This document shows, piece after piece, positions 11,028 through 22,900 of a stretch of DNA of 64,000 nt. Below the pieces are notes generated by a model. The model worked only from the letters and a program-made list of their open reading frames with translations. It did not search any database and was not told where the DNA came from. Position 1 is the stretch's first letter; every line of letters starts with the position of its first letter. Source of the DNA: Strigamia acuminata (Eukaryota > Arthropoda > Chilopoda > Geophilomorpha > Linotaeniidae); assembly GCA_949358305.1 (NCBI GenBank), contig OX442315.1, positions 28,856,427 to 28,920,426 on the forward strand, given 5' to 3'. Position numbers and translations under genes: made by a program.

Positions 11028-14000
11028 TCATAAAACTTTAGCCAAATCGAGCGATCCAATAAAATTGGCTTCCATGCTTCCGATATAAAGAAAATTATTG
11101 TATTCAAACGCATCAGACACACTTTCGATTACTTTGGCTGTTGGATCGTGAAGAGACGAGACGATTGCACCTTTCCGATCTAATTCCACGACCAACGCAT
11201 GGCTTGACGAGAACACGTCGAACCACGACTTGGGTAAAATCTAACAAATCAATTTTCAAACATCAAAATTCAAAATCCAAAAGACGGCAAGCAGGTGCAT
11301 CGCCTAATTGCACGCCGCTATTTTAATTCTGTTAACTTGTTATCGCAAACCTTGGGGAATAAGACTTAAAGATTTTTCATTTCATTTTTCTCTCTTTATC
11401 TGCAACAATGCGCCACAATCCACAAGCATACAATAAAAACACGCAGTGCTCACCGGCTTGAAATGGCAGTTGAAAAACAGAGCGAAAGCTCAGCCACATT
11501 CAATCGATTGTTTTAATTATTAATTCTGTCAAACGTTGTGACATTTTCAGCAAAAATGAAAAGCACCAACCACCAAGAAAGCAATTTAAAGCCAAAACCA
11601 CTTTCATCCCACTAAACTAATACGACATTAATATTTAAAATAAATTCCAACCAAACATGCGATAAAAAACCTTTTGATCCGTTGATTAACTTTCAAACCG
11701 GTATTAAGGCTTCTAATTTTCACACTCGCGGCCAATCGTGAATGAGCGAAATAGTCATACAAATGATGTCATCCCACTAAATTTTAATAACATAATGTAG
11801 TTTTTGTTCTAATATGTTGGAGGCATAAAAATGGAGACGCGTGGTTGTTAGGTGAAAATATTAACAGTGATGGTTTTAATCTTAAACAGATGTTAAAAAG
11901 TGCGTGGAGCACCAAATACAATTCGGGTCACTGATTGGTCAGTGTCAGTGACAGGTGCACAGGTGACAAAGACACCTGGCGGACAGGAATACAACATTCA
12001 ATAAACAACACTTCCCCTGAATGGCAATATTCCTACATTTTAAAATTCAAAACATTTTTCTTAAACAATTCAGACATTTAAAAATTAAAGTATTCATTCA
12101 CAAACAATTCAAATATTAAAAACAATATTTCTTAAACAATTTCCTTCAATCCAAATTGGGCGATCAATTCTTCGTGTTTTGGCTTAAAAAGCCCCTTGGT
12201 CAACACATCGGCGACCATCTTCTCACTCTCCAGGAATTCTATGTCGATATCTCCCCGCTCACATGTTTCTCGAACGAAATGGTGGCGAATGTCGATGTGC
12301 TTGGTCCTGGAATGAAAAATTGGGTTTCGCACCAATTTGTGTGCCCCCTGATTATCGCTATAAATGAGGGTCGTTTCTTTCTTCTTGTTGATGTATTTAA
12401 TTTCGTCTAGGAAGTTTCGCAAGTAGATTGCTTCTTTTGACGCGTCGGCCAACGCCATATATTCTGCTTCGGTCGACGAGGTTGCGACGGTCTTCTGCTT
12501 TCTTGCTTCCCAGCATATTGTCGCGTTCGCGAGTTTAAAGCAGTAGCCGGTGTACGAGCGACGGTCGTCCAAGTTTGCTCCCCAATCTGCATCCGTGTAG
12601 CCGACTAAGTCTTTTCCGGTCTTTTCGAATTTTAGCCCGAGATTCGATGAGTGCTTCAAATATCTTAGGACGCGTTTTGCTGCTGTCCAATGAGTTCCGG
12701 TGAAACACGTATTATATTGACTTAATGCGCTGACGGTGTAGGAAATATCGGGTCGAGTGCAAACGGCGAGGTACATTAGTGATCCGATTAAACTTTGGTA
12801 CGGGAACTTCTCTGGATCCAGTAGCTCTTCGTCGGTCCCATCCTCCTTTTTTTTGTTTTTCTGCAATTTCTGATTTGCGTCGAGTGGAGTTGTGTTTTTC
12901 GAGCAGTCTTGCATTCCGAAACGATTCAGTATGTCCTTAACATATTTTTTCTGCGCCATCGTGATTGATTTCGTCTTTTCGTCCTGTTTAAACTCGATTC
13001 CCAAACAGTAGTGAATTTGTCCTAAATCCTTCATTTTGAACTCGCTCTTCAGGTTCGATTTTATTTTCTCCAGGTTTCTTTTGCAGTTCGTTGCGATGAT
13101 AAAATCATCCACGTAGATTGCGACGAGCGTGATGACTTCTCCATTCGTTTGGTAATACACGCATGGGTCTGCGTTTGTTGGCTTCAGTCCGTGCTTTTGC
13201 AACTTCTCGTCCAGTTTTTTGTACCACTGGCGACCCGACTGCTTCAATCCGTATAACGCCTTTTTCATCCGGCAGACTTTTCCTTTCTTGATTTTTATTC
13301 CAGCAATAAATTCCAAATATTCGGGGAATTCCATAAAAATTTCCTCTTCGATTTCGCCGTTCAAATATGCCGTTATCGCGTCCATTTGGTGTACGGTCAA
13401 TCCCAACTCGGCTGCGATTGCCATCATCATTCGAATTGATCCCGGTCGTGCGACGGGCGCGTAGGTTTCAAAATAATCAATGCCTGGCTGCTGTGCGTAT
13501 CCCTTGGCGACCAGTCTGGCCTTTCTGCGTTCGATTGACCCGTCTGCTTCAAATTTCGTGCGGAGGACCCATCTACATCCGATTACGTTTCTATTTTTTG
13601 GTCGGTCGCACTCCTCCCACGTTTCGTTTTCGATTAAAGCGTCGTACTCTTCCTTCATCGCTTTCATCCATTCTTGTGGGTCGTTTCCATTCAAAGCTTC
13701 GGCCGCTGTCGTTGGATCGTCGAGAATTGCTATCTGTGCAATTTCGTCCAAAACTTCATTAGTTGTTGTCGGATTCTTTCTGGTGTATTTCTTTCTGGGT
13801 GGGTCCCCATTTCGATTTGGGTAAGGTTTTGGCGTTCTCGAGGATCGTCGTGGAATTATTTGCGCGTTTTCATTCTGACGAGGTTCGGCTTCTTCGTGTT
13901 GCGTCTCTCTCTCGTCCTCATTGTCGGGCTCGTTCTCGCCTGCGCTCTCGACTTCGTCCTCGGAAATTTCGGTTCCATTCTCGATTTGATCTGTTCTGCA

Positions 14001-17000
14001 ATCGGTGAGAATGTCATTAAAATTATTGTTATTATCGTTTTCTTCACATTCTTCATTTGTTTCATTTTCCGATTTTTCGACAAATTTCACATCGCGACTT
14101 TTTATAATTTTGTTTTCGCTTTTTGACCACAAGCGATACGCCTTCGATCCGTCCCAATATCCGATGAGAATACATTCTTTTGACTTCGGTTCGAACTTCC
14201 CCTTGTTCGGTTTCTTGTCCAACGCGAAGACTCTGCTTCCAAAAACTCGAAAATAGTCGACATTCGGTTTTCTTCCGGTCCAGACTTGATGCGGGATTTC
14301 ATTTTCCAAACTTCTAGTCGGGCATTTATTTCGGATGTGGCATGCAGTGTTGATTGCTTCCGCCCAATATGAGTTAGGCAATTTTGCTTGCAGTAACATG
14401 CATCGTGCCATCTCGATCAAAGTTCTATTCATTCTTTCCGAGACGCCATTTTGTTCCGGGGTTCGTTCGACGCTGGTTTGGCGCTTTATGCCGTTTTCTT
14501 GTAAATACGTGTCGAATTTCTTATTTACATATTCCTTCCCGTTGTCCGATCGTAAAACTTTTAGTGCGCAACCAGTTTCCCTCTCGCAAAACGTTTTAAA
14601 TGATTTGAATGCCTCGAAAACTTCGCTTTTGTGCTTCAGAAAATACACCTTGCACCACCTCGATTTGTCGTCGGTGAAGGTCACGAAGTATCTTGATCCG
14701 TTCATGGACTTTGTTGGCATTGGTCCGCAAACGTCCGAGTGTACAAGTTCCAGCAGTTTTTCGCTTTTTGACGTGGAGTCAGGAAATTTCGTACTTGCGT
14801 GCTTCCCCTCGATGCAAGTTTCACAAGTTGGCAGCTTGGCGTCCTTTTCCAAATTCATTCCGTCCGCCTTTTCGTTTAGTATTTTCAGACTTGACTCGTT
14901 CAGGTGCCCAAGTCTTTTGTGCCATTCTTGTATTTTCGTACTTGCGGGTTTTGCAGGTTTTGATCCGGTTCCGACTTCGATTTCCGCTGCAGTCGCAGCA
15001 TCCTCGGTCTCGTCGACGATGTAATACAGTCCGTTCCTTTTTTCGGCGGTGAATACGATTTCTCCCTTCGGATTTATCACTTCTGCTGATTTATCATCGA
15101 AAATCACCTTGTGTCCCCGTTCTGTGATCTTCCCGACTGACATCAAATTCGTTCGTAAATCTCGTACCAAAAGAGTTTCCGCCAAATCCAGCTTCACATT
15201 TCCGTTCCCGGTGTTGACGACAATTTTCGCGGTTCCTTTTCCGTCGATTTTTGTACTCGCTTTGCTGGCCAAATTCAGTTTTTGGTTTTTCAGGAATTCG
15301 ATCGTCGAAAATGTTGAATCGTTCGAGCACATGTGGGAGCTGGCGCCGCTGTCCAAACACCAATTTTTCGGTCGTGACGTCTCGCTTATCAGTGCTGTCT
15401 CGATTTGCTCGCAGAAAAATAATTCGTACTTGGATTTCTCGGCTCTTGATGCGCTTTCCTTCTTGCTTTTACTTCGACAATCGGCGATTTTGTGGCCAAT
15501 TTTTCCGCAACCGTGGCACTTGTATTTAAAAGCTGGTTTCTCGGTCGAATTCGAATTTTCGTCGCCGTATTTCTTTGGTTGCTTACGTTTTTGGAACGTT
15601 TTTCTGGCCATCATGGCGTCCGACACGTCTTCTTTTCCTTTTCCGCGGGCGATCGACTCGTCTTTGATTTTTCCCTCCAAAACTTCCAGTGAAGGCAATT
15701 TGTCTTGCGATTCTATTGCGCATCTGAAGTTGTCGTAAGAGTTTGGCAGGCTTAGTAGTAGTAGAATCGTCGTGAAGTCTTCGGGCATCTTGAAATCCAT
15801 GTCTAGTAGCTTATCCACCAGCTCGAAGAATTCTTTTAAGTGATTCTCCACGTTTTCTCCGTCCGCCATTTTGTGTGTTGCGAGTCGTTTTAACAACGTG
15901 ATTTTTCTTGCCGGTCCTTTCGATTGGTACACACTGTGCAACTTCTTCCATAATTCATTCGCGGTGTTGCAATTTTTGGCCATTCGAAGTTCCGATTGTT
16001 TTATATTTAGCAAAATGTCATTTTTGGCTGTTCGATCACTTTTCTCCCACGTTTCGATCTCCTTCACGCGTTTCGCGTTTCCTTCGATGGTTTCTGGTCG
16101 TTTCGACGTACCTTCCGCGTGCACGAGTAGGTCCCGTTGATCCAAAATTGCTTCCATCTGGATCTTCCATGTGTCGAAGTTTTCCTTTCCCAACGCCTCG
16201 ATTCGAGCTGAATTTCCGCCGCCGTTCGCCATCGTTTCTTAGTTCTGTTTTTTGTGGAATGTTCGTGTTAAATTCGTTTTTAACTTCCTCGAATGTTCCG
16301 GTACAAAACTTGATGATTTTTAAGCGCAGTGGAAGCGTGCTGGGCCCATAACCTGTAGTTTTTGTTCTAATATGTTGGAGGCATAAAAATGGAGACGCGT
16401 GGTTGTTAGGTGAAAATATTAACAGTGATGGTTTTAATCTTAAACAGATGTTAAAAAGTGCGTGGAGCACCAAATACAATTCGGGTCACTGATTGGTCAG
16501 TGTCAGTGACAGGTGCACAGGTGACAAAGACACCTGGCGGACAGGAATACAACATTCAATAAACAACACATAATTTATGTGCACCGTCTTTCATGATGTC
16601 ATCAGCATTGCCAAATTAATTTCTACTGTAGTTGCCTGGGGGCTGGGGCCAAATGGGCCCTTTTAAGTCGAGTAAGACTGATATTGGAAAAAGGGAACGC
16701 AATATGAAACGAAAAAAGTCATGCAACCAGTAATCCTATTTCCAACTCGTCCCTATTCCAATATTCAGCTTAAAGAGACGTTTTCTAATTCTATTTTCAA
16801 TATTCCTACATGTTTTGTTCCGATTTTCTTAATTAGGTTATTTCACTAAGCTTTTAAGCCCCTTCACTTGCTCTCATTTGTTGTGGTCATGTCAACTCAT
16901 TAAATAATTCCTTTTGATTTTGTTGATCATTCAATTTAAAAAATTGATTCATCATCATAATTATCACATTTAATATATATTCTTTCTATTTATTTCAACA

Positions 17001-18500
17001 CCAAACTTACCTTAGTGAGCAAAGTGCGTAATGATGGAAAAGGCCCAAGATAATCCATTAGTAAATAGAATGTGCTAAACCCATCGAGTCGCACCGAACT
17101 GAAACCCACGTAGTAATTTCCACGGGCATTTCGGCGGATACTATCAGGAAAACCTGGCAAATTTTCAATAAATACTTCAGTTTGTCCTTGTTTAGACGTT
17201 TGCAGATAATATCTTTAAAAAAGAAAAACCCATTAAATTCCTTCACTTAATTTAACATTTTAATATTTTAAAACCACAACTCACTTTGAAATTCTGCACA
17301 GACTTAGCTCCGTAATAAGAATATACGATTCCTCCATATTAAACGCAATTCCATTAGGAAAAAATAATCCTTTTGCTAATACTCTTGCAATTCTGCTTCT
17401 GGGATCGTAGACCATCAATCGACCGAAATTATTCAGTTCTAAAATCTACATCAAACAAAATCAAAACAAACATTTCTTTTAGTTTTTCAATACCTTTTTC
17501 CCGTCTTTGAAATAGTACTAAACGGATCTTAAAAATCCCGGTACTGTACGGTAACACGGTATAGAAAATCAAATGACAATATCGCCGTCAGATGGCGACT
17601 TTCCTTATCATTCACCTTCTCTATCAGAGAGATAAATTAAGTGCTATTTACGTCGTAAAGTTGATCCCTTCTTTCAAATTTTGTCGACGATTCAGTAAAA
17701 TAAACTAATCCCGTTTGACTAATTTCTAATCCATTCAAGTACTTGAAAGGAATTCCGTCGATTCCTAAACAATTATTTCAATTTAGTGTTAAACCAAAAA
17801 AAAAAAAAATTCGACATTTAATAATTGCACCTTTCTCAGGCGGAATAATCACATGAACAATTCCTTCCGGTAACAAAATTTTCAAAAGTCCTTTGTAAGC
17901 GTCAGCTACGAACAAATTCCCATCTGAATCCACCCGTATGGAATTGGGTCGACCGCAAACTGGTTCCATTGATTCACTCCCTGTTCGATGTTCACAAATT
18001 TTAAATTTCTGCTTTCTGCATTTCTCTTTTCTAATCTCGATTCGGTAATCACTCACCGCACTTGGAGTGATGACGACCGGTTCTGGTTATAAATTGTAAC
18101 TGTCCTTCGGGTGATATTCGCATTATTCTGCCGTCACCCATCCCCGTATAAACATTTCCTTTATTAAAAACAACGGGTTTTTAAAAACGTGGCACCTGCC
18201 ATCTAATATCTCAACCTTTTTTGTCAACAGCAAAGGATTCTGGAGCGAAGGATTCGTTTTCAAATAATCTTCTAGTCCTCTGCAGCTTGTGATTTATTTG
18301 AAGTGTTCCTTCCGCTTTAGGAGGTTGTGAATATCTGTTTTGGTAACGGTTCAAGAAAAATAAATTAAAATGAATGGATATGAGTTTTGCTACTCTGTTA
18401 TTCTTACATGTACATCTGTGGGTCGTCTAACGGTGTAGGTAAAAGAGCTAAAATCACAGCCACAAACAACATGACAGCAGTTCCTATTAATATTCGTAAC
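11028..18500 (-). CDS. APMAP: APMAP / hemomucin-like strictosidine-synthase-family membrane protein
   Basis: Coding exons 18408-18500, 18216-18334, 18057-18158, 17831-17980, 17652-17764, 17285-17445, 17011-17212 and 11028-11240 join in frame (1153 bases). Two more bases from an upstream exon complete the start, giving about 384 residues against 416 in human APMAP. A type II membrane segment (LRILIGTAVMLFVAVILALL) is followed by the six-bladed propeller region: RLFEN..PES, EPVCGRP, LFVADAYKGLL, YFTESSTKFERRD, FFPNGIAF, NLPGFPDSI, SWF..LHDP and a C-terminal FLYIGS. These match APMAP in order. The family has arylesterase-like folds with uncertain physiological substrate. The acceptor at 17980 has a poor pyrimidine tract but is required by homology and phase. 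The last intron (5.77 kb) houses a Copia element. Confidence 0.92.
11791..11795. repeat. Target-site duplication, left copy (CATAA)
   Basis: Five bases directly outside the left LTR; the same CATAA follows the right LTR at 16569-16573. Five-base duplications are usual for Copia integrases. Confidence 0.9.
11796..12010 (-). repeat. 3' LTR of the Copia element
   Basis: 215 bases, TG...CA ends, identical to 16354-16568. On the minus strand it lies downstream of gag-pol, so it is the 3' LTR and should carry the polyadenylation signal. Confidence 0.95.
12011..12019 (-). promoter_or_regulatory. Polypurine tract of the Copia element
   Basis: Read on the minus strand the bases next to the 3' LTR are AGGGGAAG, a purine run in the correct place to prime plus-strand DNA synthesis. 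Confidence 0.75.
12132..16232 (-). CDS. Copia Gag-Pol polyprotein, intact
   Basis: Single open frame of 1366 residues starting MANGGGNSARIEAL. Order is Gag (UBN2-like, about 20-200); CCHC knuckle with C239, C242, H247, C252; aspartic protease with WCLDSGASSH (catalytic D294); integrase zinc region with H438, H443, C470, C473; integrase core with D500, D563 and E599 (in NGVSER); reverse transcriptase with YVDD at 1040-1043; and RNase H with DADWG and SSTEAEY. Protease before integrase before RT is the Copia (Pseudoviridae) order, unlike Gypsy elements. No stop or frameshift was seen. Base composition is richer in G and C than the surrounding intron. Confidence 0.97.
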   Translation of the reverse strand: MANGGGNSARIEALGKENFDTWKIQMEAILDQRDLLVHAEGTSKRPETIEGNAKRVKEIETWEKSDRTAKNDILLNIKQSELRMAKNCNTANELWKKLHSVYQSKGPARKITLLKRLATHKMADGENVENHLKEFFELVDKLLDMDFKMPEDFTTILLLLSLPNSYDNFRCAIESQDKLPSLEVLEGKIKDESIARGKGKEDVSDAMMARKTFQKRKQPKKYGDENSNSTEKPAFKYKCHGCGKIGHKIADCRSKSKKESASRAEKSKYELFFCEQIETALISETSRPKNWCLDSGASSHMCSNDSTFSTIEFLKNQKLNLASKASTKIDGKGTAKIVVNTGNGNVKLDLAETLLVRDLRTNLMSVGKITERGHKVIFDDKSAEVINPKGEIVFTAEKRNGLYYIVDETEDAATAAEIEVGTGSKPAKPASTKIQEWHKRLGHLNESSLKILNEKADGMNLEKDAKLPTCETCIEGKHASTKFPDSTSKSEKLLELVHSDVCGPMPTKSMNGSRYFVTFTDDKSRWCKVYFLKHKSEVFEAFKSFKTFCERETGCALKVLRSDNGKEYVNKKFDTYLQENGIKRQTSVERTPEQNGVSERMNRTLIEMARCMLLQAKLPNSYWAEAINTACHIRNKCPTRSLENEIPHQVWTGRKPNVDYFRVFGSRVFALDKKPNKGKFEPKSKECILIGYWDGSKAYRLWSKSENKIIKSRDVKFVEKSENETNEECEENDNNNNFNDILTDCRTDQIENGTEISEDEVESAGENEPDNEDERETQHEEAEPRQNENAQIIPRRSSRTPKPYPNRNGDPPRKKYTRKNPTTTNEVLDEIAQIAILDDPTTAAEALNGNDPQEWMKAMKEEYDALIENETWEECDRPKNRNVIGCRWVLRTKFEADGSIERRKARLVAKGYAQQPGIDYFETYAPVARPGSIRMMMAIAAELGLTVHQMDAITAYLNGEIEEEIFMEFPEYLEFIAGIKIKKGKVCRMKKALYGLKQSGRQWYKKLDEKLQKHGLKPTNADPCVYYQTNGEVITLVAIYVDDFIIATNCKRNLEKIKSNLKSEFKMKDLGQIHYCLGIEFKQDEKTKSITMAQKKYVKDILNRFGMQDCSKNTTPLDANQKLQKNKKKEDGTDEELLDPEKFPYQSLIGSLMYLAVCTRPDISYTVSALSQYNTCFTGTHWTAAKRVLRYLKHSSNLGLKFEKTGKDLVGYTDADWGANLDDRRSYTGYCFKLANATICWEARKQKTVATSSTEAEYMALADASKEAIYLRNFLDEIKYINKKKETTLIYSDNQGAHKLVRNPIFHSRTKHIDIRHHFVRETCERGDIDIEFLESEKMVADVLTKGLFKPKHEELIAQFGLKEIV
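16336..16353 (-). promoter_or_regulatory. Primer-binding site matching internal half of initiator tRNA-Met
   Basis: Directly internal to the 5' LTR the minus strand reads GGTTATGGGCCCAGCACGC. This is complementary to the anticodon-stem region of initiator tRNA-Met (CTGGGCCCATAACC), the half-tRNA primer described for Drosophila copia. The match is from memory of that tRNA, not a search. Confidence 0.85.
16354..16568 (-). repeat. 5' LTR of the Copia element
   Basis: 215 bases identical to the other LTR. It lies upstream of gag-pol on the minus strand and so should drive the element's transcript. Confidence 0.95.
16569..16573. repeat. Target-site duplication, right copy (CATAA)
   Basis: Matches CATAA at 11791-11795 and bounds the Copia insertion. 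Confidence 0.9.
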
Positions 18501-19887
18501 CTGAAATGATAGACAGCACTGGTGAAATTCAGCTTTATGTGTGCAATGCAACACCTAACTCTTATTGGAAAAAATCTATTCTATCCTGTATTGATTAGGA
18601 TTTTTTTTTTTTTGGTTATAAAATCAAATTTGTCTTGCGAGTCTTAAATTTCATTTGACTCCACGTGTTGCCAATTATTTTGCTGCGTTTTGGTGTTACA
18701 AAAATAAATATTCATATTTTCTCATTTTAATAATTATAAGGCTTAATATTTTACTTAGTGAATACTTATTCTCAATTTACGATTCACTTAAGAAAGAAAG
18801 CTTCTGTCCAACTCGTTTAAATGCATCCCGAGAGCTTTCCTGCAGTTTCCTGCCCATTTAACTGCACGAAACTTTTAAATAAATATTTTATAAATTTAAT
18901 AGTGATAAAGTCAATATTCTTCAACGGATTATTGTACATCCATGTACTCAGATGGCAAGATGAGTTGTATTGTTCAATATTTTGCACAAATATTTCTAAT
19001 TTTTATTTTTTTGGCATCATAAGTTGACTAAAGCCAAAGAATTTCTTTAAAAATACAAAAAGCTGTCAAACGACTGAGTGTGAGCTACAAAGTTGCTGAT
19101 AAGTTATTAATAAACGAGTGGAATGTCGCATCAGTTACGTAACGTTTCACAAGCCCAACATTTCAAAGCCGATGTTAGAGCACTCACATATCAACATCAA
19201 TCTTATGGATAACAAGTCATTTTTCGCCGATTTTTTAAACAAAAATTGAAATTTCATGCAAATTTCATTTTTTACAAAAAATTGCATACAGCAAACAATT
19301 TTTCTACCTTGTTACACGGATTATTTATTGTAATCTGTCCTTTTTTTTCCTTTCATTTTTTTTGCATGTATCGATTTTTAAAATTTTTATCTGGAACTGT
19401 AAGTAACCATGAAATGCCGACCAATCGTCATAAGATTTTATTGATTTCACGTACGTACCCTTGAGATTTAACCCAATGTAATAAATGTCTGCTCGTGAGC
19501 AATTATTTACACTTTTAAATTGAAATCTACGTACATATTGGAACTAGTATTCAATTTCTAGTACACATTCGCCAAAACCAAAAATAACTTAAAACGTAAA
19601 AATAGAATAATGGGAAATAGTTTCTGCATGCCATTAGTTAAAAAGGACTTTGAAAGAAGAATCATTGGTTTCATTTAACTACTTGGTCATTTGTCAAACC
19701 AGCAACTGCAACTCAATTTCTATTTTTTAAAAAAATATAATAATAATTGTAATAATTGTAATGATTAAAAAAAAAACAATTTAAAAACTTAAAATTATAC
19801 TTCGATCTTGTCGCAATATTCTTCTTTATTTCGAATTCTAGACCACGTAATAGTATTACAACCGATTGATTAATATTTCACACTTAC

Positions 19888-19931
19888 ATTTCCGAAGTGG
19901 ACTTGAAAACTTCACATAGGATTTCGCTCGT
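19888..19931 (-). other. APMAP: Candidate 5' exon of APMAP completing a split start codon
   Basis: The first recognisable APMAP exon begins with G TTA CGA and lacks its own start directly before the membrane segment. An upstream stretch bounded by a good acceptor (CTTCTTCCAG) and donor (AAAT followed by GTAAGTG) ends in AT, so splicing would create ATG across the junction. The same frame is also open through this exon (reading into FKSTSE), so the true start may lie further upstream. Confidence 0.4.
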
Positions 19932-22900
19932 CTGGAAGAAGCCAGGCAAAAATACTCCACGTTTAGTCCATTAGGAAAACGAAAGAGGGTGTTGTGAATG
20001 TGTACCCCAGCAAGCAAACTTTGAATAATAAACTGATTTTAATGACATTAATGGTGCGCTAAACTACAAACGATTAATCAAAACCACAGGCATTTCGATC
20101 AAACGATCACCTTCAGTGGTCAAACGATAATCGTCATTAAAATCACTTTATAATTATCATAAACAAAGTGCGAATCAATAAGATCTGGCCACTACTCCTC
20201 GTAGTCCTTTTTTGTCTTCAAAGTACACCTTGTTTACACAATAATATTTCACACACCACAATGATAAAATTTATTGTTTTAAAAATAAAAAAAATAATAA
20301 ATAATAAAAAAAAAATTAATTATTCATAGGCTTAACCAAATCTCGCCATTAACGGTTATTTTGAATGGTACCACTTTTCACCACTCGGCTATGAAAAAAA
20401 ATGAAGATTTAATGCAATTGGTACATTTGAACGCATGCCAAAAATGGTACCCATAGGTGCCGTAGACACGTATAAACACCACAGCGCGTCCTAAATTGTG
20501 TGAATTGAGGAAAACGTGATACATGTCTAAAAGACAACATCAAACATCTCTGATTTACCTATCTATAGATTGAATCTGATTGGTCTATAATTTGAACAAA
20601 TATTAAAAAACTCAACTGAAATTCAAAACCGAAGCAACTTGAACCAATCAATAGCTTCGCATAACGAATACAAAACACGAGAAAAATAAATAATAATAAT
20701 AAAAAAAACCCTTCGAGTTCGATCCCGTGTCACAAAATAACCAATAAATAATGGCGACCGAATTTGCCTGTTGCAACTTTATTGTTTAAAATAAGAACAT
20801 AATCCTATCTGAACGCCTTCGACTCGTAATAAAAAATAAAAAACAAAAGTTTGCGGATTAAAGCTCGAGAATAATTTACTTGCGAGTCAACTCACTGACT
20901 CATAGCGCCCTCTGCTATCAATTGGCCTTGGGCTTTCGCCAATCCCATTATTTCACATCGCCATCAATTTTCACTTGCAACAATTCAAAACAACCGCATA
21001 AAAAACACCTCGAAGGAGTTTCCACCGATAAACTAAAACGCAGCGCTTGAACAAAACCGATTTAACACTCAACCTAAACTATTAAATCCTCGCGCGGTCA
21101 ATAAACCGATAATTACGTTAAATGTTGCGATTAGCGACTAAAATAAATCAGCAAACCCGCCTTGGAAACAATTAAAACCAGTCTCCATTAACGTCAAACC
21201 CCCTAAAAATTCAGCAGCAATATTTAAAGCCATTGAGCAAAACCCGATAATCGAGTAAACCAGACACTCGGTTTAATGTTGCACTGAAGAACAGCAACAA
21301 ACATCGAGTCTTCATTTAAGAGGCGCAACAGCATCTTCTCTTCCTTGCCTAATCAGAGTAAAATAAAGGGTGATCTGCCCACCCTCCCCGAACGCGAAAT
21401 AATCATGTCCCAGAATTTCGTCTGATGCGGGGGTGGTGGATATGGAGTTGTAAAGCACTCTATGCTTCGCCAACGAACGCGTTCGAGTGAAGAGGCGTGG
21501 TCATGTGAGTAGGCCGTTCGAGGTGAGTAATTTGGTGTCATTGTTTCAAACAAAAATGGCTATTGTTGACAACGGGCAAATTCTAATGAGATCCGGCGAA
21601 GGGTTGCTTCCGAGTTCGGCTTTGCCGCATTGCTCGGAAGATGGACACGAGTGCGGGGAAGGAAGGGGGCGGAAAAACGAGGAAAATATAGTAGTGCATT
21701 GACAAATAAAACTCAAACACTTCATCAAATTACTTTTTCAATTCAATTTTGATCAGAATAAGTGTTCCAGATATGTTAATTTGAAGAAAAAATCGATATT
21801 TTTCATTTTTTTACATTTTTTTTTTATAAAGAAAACAAAAAAACAAACAGGAAATTGGTTGGAGGCGCGTAAAATGGGTTTTAGCGCTTAATGGTGATGA
21901 TTTTTTATGACATGGTATTTGATACGAATGATGGAAGCTGATAGAATGTTACTCTGGAGAAAAAATGTGTAGGCAAGATGGTGGAATTTGAGAAATAATT
22001 TTTTTTTTAAATATTTTCTTTGCTACTGGGCTTAGTTAGCTCGATGAGAAGCTGTAAAACGAGATTCCTGTGTGTAATAAAAATTTAGAGTGAGTCCAAT
22101 CGATAAATTGATATTAAAAATCCCTTGTTAAACGACCGAACGACTCTACTGGAATTTAAAATTTAAAATTCTTCCGCATCTCATTAATGGAGATTATTTT
22201 TTCCTTCAATAATTGTAATCTCAAATGTACCGATTCATTTCAACTTTCATTTTGCACGTCCAATAACGACCCGTTTTGTTATTGCTGACACGGCGGAAAT
22301 GATATTTATCACAAAACACGTTCCAGTGGACACGTGATTCCATCTAAAAATATAATTTACTGAATTCCCAATTATTCTTTTCCAAAAAAAAAAAAAAAAA
22401 AAAATTCTGGACTTAAAATTTCTATTTAAAATTACCTCGCAATTCAGCGAAAACCAATCGCTTAAACTGTCAGTTCGTAATCACCCTTCCGTTCATTCCC
22501 TATACAAATCAATAACATCAACCAGTGACCAACTCCTTTCAACCTCCAGCAAGGGGTCGCTGAATACAGTACGTTGGCTAATTAATACTTCCAGTTAATT
22601 AGATCGTCATGAAATACGAATTTGCAACTCCATATTTATTCATTCCGTCTTAATTATGACAAGAAGACGGCACTGCCACTCGTGTGACGAAACGAATTTA
22701 AATTTACGCCATCCATTAAAACGAACCATCAAATTCCAAACATTTGAAGCAACATTATCTTTTTCATGCATATATTCATCGGAAGCACGAACATATCTCA
22801 ATGTCCCACATGCCAAACTACTCAATCTTCTTTTATCTTTCCTTTTAACTTCTTTTTCCTGCATGGGTGAGGCTTGAAAAGTATCGATACTGAAAGTAGG

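Larger units (their letters stand above)
11796..16568 (-). mobile_element. Complete Copia-type LTR retrotransposon
   Basis: A 4773-base element on the minus strand inside the last APMAP intron. It has two 215-base LTRs that I find identical base for base, both beginning TGTAG and ending ACAACA on the plus strand, a five-base CATAA duplication, a primer-binding site, a purine tract and one uninterrupted 1366-codon gag-pol. Identical LTRs and an open frame point to a very recent insertion. It is in the same transcriptional orientation as its host gene. Confidence 0.97.

Noticed and set aside
13367-15738. Long plus-strand frames (131, 229 and 229 codons) opposite Copia gag-pol
   Set aside because: They are antisense shadows of the 1366-codon pol frame; composition (Ser/Phe/Arg-rich) reflects reverse codons and no family matches.
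21353-21728. Overlapping short frames in a GC-richer patch
   Set aside because: Frames on both strands with no motif; more likely untranslated or promoter sequence.
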